From Bryoerythrophyllum caledonicum (taxonomy: Eukaryota; Streptophyta; Bryopsida; Pottiales; Pottiaceae), in contig OZ020525.1 in assembly GCA_963971425.1 (NCBI GenBank), positions 11,600,187 through 11,664,186 of the forward strand: 64,000 bases of DNA, written 5' to 3'. A program made the position numbers and the translations under genes. The notes below the pieces were generated by a model. That model ran no database searches. It had not been told where the DNA came from and saw only the letters and a program-made list of their open reading frames with translations. Each line of letters opens with the position of its first letter. The stretch's first letter is position 1. Shown piece by piece: positions 58,507 through 64,000 of this stretch.

Positions 58507-59980
58507 AGCTCAATCCGCTGCTGTTATCGACGTTCTCGTTTATGACAGTTTAAGTAGACAACTTCATTGTAATATAGCAAACTTGGGGTGTGAGATCGGT
58601 GGACAGTATTTGCTTCGTGGTCTGGATCAAGTACACTGCATACGATGCTAACTCATTCAGTTGTAGTCCGTGAGTCTCGTGCAATTATCATTCGACAAAC
58701 TTGTAAGGAGCTCCTGCGAGACATGGACCCAAGGTTATCAGGTACGGAGTATTTTGTATATATTCCGTATTTTGAATACGATTATGTGTATGTAGTTGTA
58801 CTTTGTATCTTGAATTCGTCCGAGTACATGGTTGAGTGAGGTAGAGAGAACATTGTTAGCAACAACTGGAGTACAACGTGTACCAGTACTTCTGATTACA
58901 TGTATATGTCGAGTACATTCAAATACATGTATTCAATAACCTTGCTTGGACGTGTAATTGACTCTGGCTTTTGGTACATTTTTAACTCTACTTGTAGCAC
59001 TACCTCAATTAGGAGAGCTTGCAATATTGATACTTTTATTTTAAAATAATGTGGTTTTATTATATCTTTTTAGCATACTTTCTTGTATCTTCATTAACCC
59101 TTTAAGACCGAACGATAATATATGGGTCGTTTTGGCACAAGAACTTTTGTAGCAAACCCTATAGGCCACCTCAAAGGAAAAAATAGACCATGACTTAAAG
59201 GTGGAGGTAGATGGGCATAAATTAAGAACATTTCCACAACAATCAATGCAAGCATTGGCGAGCTACAATGATTTCCGTGAAATGAGTTTGTAGATTTTTG
59301 TGCTAAAATGTATCCATTGTGTAGATGTCATTATGTATGATCTAGAACACTCGTAGATTCTTAGAGGCCACAAAAGCTCATCGCCTTGAAGGATTATATA
59401 TATCAAGAATTGAAAATTGAAAATTTCAACTTCAACTTTGGAATGCTACCAAAGATTTGTAAAAACTTTCCATGAGACTTTGGAGGTATAGACGCTCATT
59501 CAAAATTATATGGGATATCCCTAGATTTGTAAAAAGTCTCCCTTGGAATTTTGGGGCTTAGGTATGAGTTCCAAAAAATCCTTAAATCTTTGCACAAATA
59601 CATTTAAAATTATCCATTCTAGTGTACAGTATATGGAAGAAAAAAAAATAGTATTTCCATCTCTATCTGCAAAATCCTAAAATAGACTACCTAAGGTTAG
59701 CTTTGACAGCTCCATGCCAAATAATCAAATAAATTTGGAGAAAGGCAATTTTCCTTTCAAAAGAACAATTAAGCAATTTTTGGCAAGAAACCACATATTA
59801 CTAAATTTATCCTATTTTGTAATCCATGGGATTTGAACCTAAGACTTTGGAATTCTAAATTGAATTCCCCATGCATGTACCCTAACAAACCAATAATTCT
59901 CCAAGCCCACTCTCCATTAATGTTACTTTCAATCACATGTGCTTCTCCCTTGGTATCTTTTTAAATTTTGGCAATCTAAA
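58507..59980. other. LTP upstream region and AT-rich intergenic DNA
   Basis: The LTP promoter should lie just right of 58507. 58740-58960 has short GTACATGTAT-like repeats. No gene is seen. Confidence 0.4.
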
Positions 59981-59989
59981 AGAAAAGAA

Positions 59990-60966
59990 CTTCGGGCCCC
60001 GGAGGAAACCGGAGTGAATAAAGCGTCTGTTCCAACTTCCTTCCACTATTAAATCCATGTCCACCAGACATAGGTTTAGTAGTATGGAACTACTCCTTCC
60101 TCTAGAGGGTAGACACTATGTAACCAATAACCAATTACTAGGAACCAAGGACAAGCCAGAGCCAAAGGACTCAATTCCAAGAGATGGTCTCTTAGGTTGG
60201 ATGTGTGTGTTGAGAGGGTTTTAAGGAGGATCATATAATTATGGGGGAGGTTGATTATTTTTAAGTTTTTGTTTGTGCAGGAGTATGGACATCGCATGTT
60301 GGATAGCAATGGTGTTAATTTTTGTGATTAATGTCTTTTAATTTGATTAATGAAAATATTGAATGTTTTTTCAAGACTTTTCATAGAGGGAATATAGGTA
60401 GTGGCTTTAGCTTTGGCGGTAATGACAATAATGGGGTCAACTTTCCATCCAAGAGCGGCAATATCATTAATAAGTGGTTGGTATTTATCAATTTTATTTT
60501 CAATTGCTTTTGGGGAGAATATATCATTACAATATTTGAATTTGGTAAATTGGATAGTGAGGTTTGTATTTATGTGGTCTGGTGGAGGGTTTGTATATGG
60601 TAGTCCTTTGATGCATAATATGTCTCGTTTAAATCAGGCATTACAATGGCATCTTTGGGTTTCACATGTGTATGAAAGTAGCTATCGAGGTTATGAGTTT
60701 TCTTGTGGGTTGTTGTTGAAGGTTCCGGTGTTCCGGCGTTCATGAATATAAACCATCAAGATTTATTTGAGGATATAATTAATTTTTTGGATTTTCCATA
60801 TGGCTTTGTTGTGCCTTTTGACAATCAAGGAGTGTGTGTGGGAGTTTTGGCATTTGAAGAGTACGTGTAGCCATGTGTTTGGGTTTGTGGAAGTGCATAT
60901 TGGGCATTTGTCAATGGGAATTGTTCTGTTCCAAAGAAGAGTTGTTTGCCGGCATTTTCCATATAT
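59990..60966 (-). mobile_element. LINE copy 1, 5'-truncated
   Basis: On the minus strand the 3' end has the family hairpin (CCGG...CCGG) and CTTTATTCACTCCGG. Upstream of it is a decayed copy of the family C-terminal domain: LGWKVDPIIVIT and IPSMKSLE, matching copy 3. The top is cut at NARKQLFF near 60960, within the region just after RNase H. Stops are present. Confidence 0.75.
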
Positions 60967-60974
60967 TTATATAT

Positions 60975-61095
60975 ATAAGTATTCTGGTTCCCGGAGGGGG
61001 CCGGAGTGAATTGAGTGTCTGTTCGTTCCACTATTAAATCCATGTCTACCGGACATAGGTTTTTTGTATGGAACTACTCCCCTTTTGCATGGTAG
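60975..61095 (-). mobile_element. LINE copy 2, only the 3' tail (about 110 bp)
   Basis: The tail sequence TTCCCGGAGGGGGCCGGAGTGAATTGAGTGTCTGTTCG and ACCGGACATAGG-type blocks occur once more between copies 1 and 3 in the same orientation, without coding DNA. Confidence 0.65.
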
Positions 61096-61362
61096 ACAGA
61101 AGAAGAAGAATACCGGTCCCCGGAGGAGGCCGGCATGAATAAAGTGTCCGTTCGTTCCACTACAAAGACCATGCCCACCGGGCAGGGAAAAAGTGAGCTG
61201 GAACTACTTCCCCCTTTCGAGGGTAGACACTATGTAACAGGTAGCCAGAAACCAACCAAGCAAACAATCAACCAAGCAAACAAGCAATCAACCAAACAAA
61301 TAGCCAAAACCACAAATCAACCAATTGTAATAAGTCGAAAGAGAGAGCGGGGTGGGGAGTAT

Positions 61363-61875
61363 TTAAGGGGGGTCTTGTGGAACGGGAAGGGCTTGGTTGT
61401 TTTCAATTTTTCGTTTATGTAGGAGGATGGACATAGCATGTTGTATGGCAATGATGTTGATATTTTTGAAAGTGTTTGTAATTGTGTCAATAGGAATTTT
61501 GAAGGTATCTTCCAGTGTTTTCATAGATGGGATAAAGGTGGTGGCACGAGCGCTGGCTGTGATTACAATGAGGGGGTCCACTTTCCATCCGAGGGCAGTG
61601 ATGTCGTCAATAAGTGGTTGGTATTTATTGATTTTGTTTTTGATTGTTTCAGGGGAGAATCTATCATTACAATATGTAAATTCGATGAATTGTATGGTGT
61701 AATCTTGATTTATGTGGTCGGGTGGGGGGTCATTGTATGGTAGGCATATAATGCAGAGTATGTCCGGTTTGAATCGAGCGTTGCAGTAGCACCATTGAGT
61801 TACACATGTGCATGGGAGTAGCCATTGTGGAACCGTATTTTCTTGTGGGTTGTTATTGAAGGTGCCGGCATTCAT
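61363..61875 (-). pseudogene. LINE C-terminal domain
   Basis: An open stretch of about 170 codons: CTCVTQWCYCNARFKPDILC, IICLPYNDPPPDH, FTYCNDRFSPETIKNKINKY, then LGWKVDPLIVIT and IPSMKTLEDTFKIP. It is conserved with the decayed copy 1, which suggests coding constraint in the active parent. Function is unknown; the Cys/His residues could bind zinc. Confidence 0.6.
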
Positions 61876-61977
61876 GAGGATGAAACATCTTGTTTTATTA
61901 TAGGAGGTGATTAGTTTACGGATTTCCCATACGGCTTTGTTATGTCTTTTGACAACTAGGGAGTGTATGTGGTGGTT

Positions 61978-62815
61978 TTAGCATTTAAGAAGAACATGCA
62001 GCCATGTGTCGGGGTCCGTGGAGGTACATATTGGGCATGTAATGGATGGGAATCTTTCAATACCAAAGAAGAGTTGTTTTCGGGCGTTTCCCATGTATTG
62101 TCCGGTACGGAATTTGATAAGGCATGTAATTTGCAAGTCGGTGATAATGGGATTTTTCCAAAAGTTTGTTGATAGTTCATTGTCTATATTGTTGTTACTA
62201 GTCCATTTTTCTATGTTAGGAAAGTTTTCTGAGATTGTGTCAAGGTTGTTATATAGGTCTTGTTTTTTGAGATATTTATTGAGGAATCTAACCGGTCCTT
62301 TATTGGGCGTGTCTTCTTTGGAGGGCCAGTCTTCTTTTTGGAAGTAGTATGGGGTCGTGTGGGCGTGTTCGTGTGGATCTTTGGCATTTTTGTGTAATTT
62401 TTCACGTCCCTCTTTTGCAAGTTTGTCCGCTTGTTCATTTCCGGCAATATTGGCATGTGCTCGAACTTTATGGAGTGTTGTGATTTGTCTTCGTTTTAAT
62501 ATCAGTTGGACCATTGATTTTAGTATGATTTGGTCGGGGTGGCTATTGTGAAGGGTAGGATGTGTTATTTGGGTATTTAATAGATATAGTGCGTTAATGC
62601 AGTCTGTAAAAATGTGTACTGGTTCATTATTGTATTTGTTTGTGACAATTTTGAGTGTTTTGTGGATGGCCATGAGTTCAGCTCTGAGGATATTTTGTAG
62701 CCCGTGTAGCCTTTTGGCTAATTGGATTTCTTTCGTAGGGTTATAGATTCCATAACCGGCTTTTTCTCTGTGCCAGTTACCTGGGCTAATTTATTCTGGT
62801 GGTTTGAAGGAGCCA
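61978..62815 (-). pseudogene. LINE RNase H domain and zinc segment
   Basis: The first catalytic position reads YTHGSFKPPE near 62812, where RNase H normally has Asp-Gly-Ser, so the first Asp is His. The Glu is in AELMAIHKTL (near 62670), the second Asp in IFTDCINALYLL (near 62610), and the His/Asp end in VRAHANIAGNEQADKLAKEG (62425-62480). CPICTSTDPDTWLHVLLKC closes the frame. A stop/frame change separates HGSFKPPE from the rest. Confidence 0.78.
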
Positions 62816-63476
62816 TGGGTGTAGTAGCTATGTGCGGGGTCAAATTTTGGTGAGGTGGTGGTTTGGTAGTGCGGTAGTGGTAGGGATTTTAAGCGGTAGT
62901 TGAGTGTATTATTGTTGTATTTTAGTTTTGACCATTTTTTGTTTTTGTTGACGGATGTTTGTATTGGTGTCGATGGGGCTATCTTTGTGTATAGCCAATG
63001 TATGTTTAGAGTTTTGGCTATGGAGGTAAGTTCTACCATTTGTGCTTGGGTGCCAAGAGTTTGATTTTGGTGGTGGACACATATTATTTGTAGTGTGGAT
63101 GGTTCTATCCGAGGTTTTTTTAGTTCAAGGGGGATAGTGGGCTATTCGTATGGTATTGAATCTGCTTCAAATATGGCAATGATATGGAAGTCTCGGAATT
63201 GATTTAATTGTTGATTAAAGTTTTGGTACCAATTTCTGTCTGGGGTGATGATGAGTGTAGATGTGTGATTTGGGTCATTTTTGGCTGCAAGGCGTCCCCA
63301 GTGTAGTGTTTGTTGTGTTTCTTCTTTGTTGTGGAGGTGTGCTATACCATTACCGATCCATTTGTGGTCAAAGGCTTTACCTTGAGAGCCAAATATTTTA
63401 TCCCTTTCAAATGGGGAGAAGAATTTTTTTAGTTTGGTGGAGCATGTGACAGGGGAGGAAAAGTATGATTGTTCAA

Positions 63477-63580
63477 GAAGAAGAAGAACGCCGGTCCCCG
63501 AAGGGGGACGGCGTGAATAAAGTGTCTGTTCATTCCACCACCAAGTCCATGCCCACCGGGCATGGGTTGGTAGGATCAAG
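63477..63580 (-). mobile_element. 104-bp LINE tail inserted into LINE copy 3, with target duplication
   Basis: A GAAGAAGAAGAAC run, GC hairpin and GTGAATAAAGTGTCTGTTC, flanked by a perfect 12-bp repeat, ATGATTGTTCAA, at 63465-63476 and 63581-63592. Removing the insert and one repeat rejoins the LINE reading frame (IEQS then YFSSPVTC). Confidence 0.87.
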
Positions 63581-63592
63581 ATGATTGTTCAA

Positions 63593-64000
63593 TGTTAAAG
63601 GATGATATAAGTGAGTCTAGTATGGGGGTAGGTATTGTGTATTGTGCATTTTTGAGGGGATTGTTTTTCGGGATTCGATATTTGTATCTTTGGTATAAAC
63701 AAATTGATTCGGTTTCAAATGATTGGATGATTGGTTCAATGTTTGTGGGTGTTTGTAATTTTGTATTGTATTGGTTCCATAGCCATTGGAGTCTAGTAGT
63801 GGTAATGGTTTGTAAGTGTCGGCCATTATCTTCATATAGGTGTGCTAGGTTGTTGTTTATTTTTATTGTGTTTGAGGTAATGAGGATGTCATTTTCGGGG
63901 TTACATTCTGTGGTATATATGTTTAGGAGTGGGATAATTATTGGTGGAGTTACGGATCTTGTATCTTGGATTTGTTCTTGGGGGTGGTGGGTTTGAATGA
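63593..64000 (-). pseudogene. LINE copy 3 continued (5' part, runs off the window)
   Basis: The minus strand continues the same LINE upstream of the nested insertion: PLKNAQYTIPTPILDSLISS, and further up LQWLWNQYNTKLQTP. It is outside the RT catalytic palm. The RT domain is expected beyond the right edge. Confidence 0.6.

Larger units (their letters stand above)
61096..63476 (-). mobile_element. LINE copy 3 with RNase H and C-terminal domain
   Basis: The longest copy. It starts at its 3' end with GAAGAAGAAGAA (TTC tail on the minus strand) and the GC hairpin. Reading leftward on the minus strand: a linker region (LKKFFSPFERDKIFGSQGK, ETQQTLHWGRLAAKNDP), RNase H, a Cys-rich CPIC...WLHVLLKC segment, then a C-terminal domain (LGWKVDPLIVITASARATTF). 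RT would lie further 5'. Coding is interrupted near 62790 and 61900. It is interrupted in turn by the 104-bp insertion at 63477-63580. Confidence 0.8.

Noticed and set aside
60331-60745. Plus-strand membrane-like frames
   Set aside because: Antisense shadows of the LINE C-terminal domain; the minus-strand reading matches the better preserved copy at 61363-61875.

Overview
This is nuclear DNA of a land plant. The evidence is a 19-exon gene for the plastid MEP-pathway enzyme HDS, a ten-exon zinc transporter of the MTP5 type, a nonspecific lipid-transfer protein with the eight-cysteine motif, the plant telomere heptamer TTTAGGG in a degenerate interstitial block, and Copia, PIF/Harbinger, Mutator and LINE elements. 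I cannot name the species. A non-seed plant (bryophyte, lycophyte or fern) is a guess.

Layout. 1-6 kb: the 3' end of a TMEM245-like membrane protein gene (+), then a complete MTP5-like gene (+). 6.4-11.9 kb: a Helitron-helicase relic, an interstitial telomere-like block and a decayed Copia element (-) whose 3' LTR was split by a small Mutator-type MITE. 11.88-14.18 kb: a four-exon gene (-) for a type II membrane protein, probably a Golgi glycosyltransferase; the Copia LTR starts 14 bp past its stop codon. 16.94-23.98 kb: a 7-kb PIF/Harbinger element with TIRs and a 5-bp target duplication. It holds a broken DDE transposase, a convergent DNA-binding/coiled-coil accessory gene, a nested Tourist-type MITE, a captured DEAH-box helicase fragment and a tiny LINE tail. 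25.6-32.0 kb: the HDS gene (-).

32.69-47.71 kb: the most unusual object, a putative 15.0-kb transposon bounded by inverted repeats. It carries an intron-containing integrase-core (DDE) gene, a multi-exon gene whose product ends in a HECT ubiquitin-ligase domain and has an RGG-rich N-terminal part, and decayed pieces of three host genes (DnaJ, the LIM-peptidase DA1, and a VWA-domain protein). Arrays of a roughly 21-bp unit (core RGGAATMTTYCC) lie in both TIRs, in introns and between the genes. By eye I saw none outside the element.

47.7-55.2 kb: a Mutator-like element with very long, internally repetitive TIRs, a broken MULE transposase with a SWIM finger, and a second C2H2/acidic-tail gene. 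Its right end runs into a 200-N gap. 56-57 kb: a disrupted Cys-rich gene. 58.07-58.51 kb: the lipid-transfer protein gene (-). 60-64 kb: a head-to-tail pile-up of 5'-truncated LINE copies (-).

The host genes here (TMEM245-like, MTP5, glycosyltransferase, HDS, LTP) are functionally unrelated housekeeping genes. They are islands between nested mobile elements, several of which have picked up host gene fragments.
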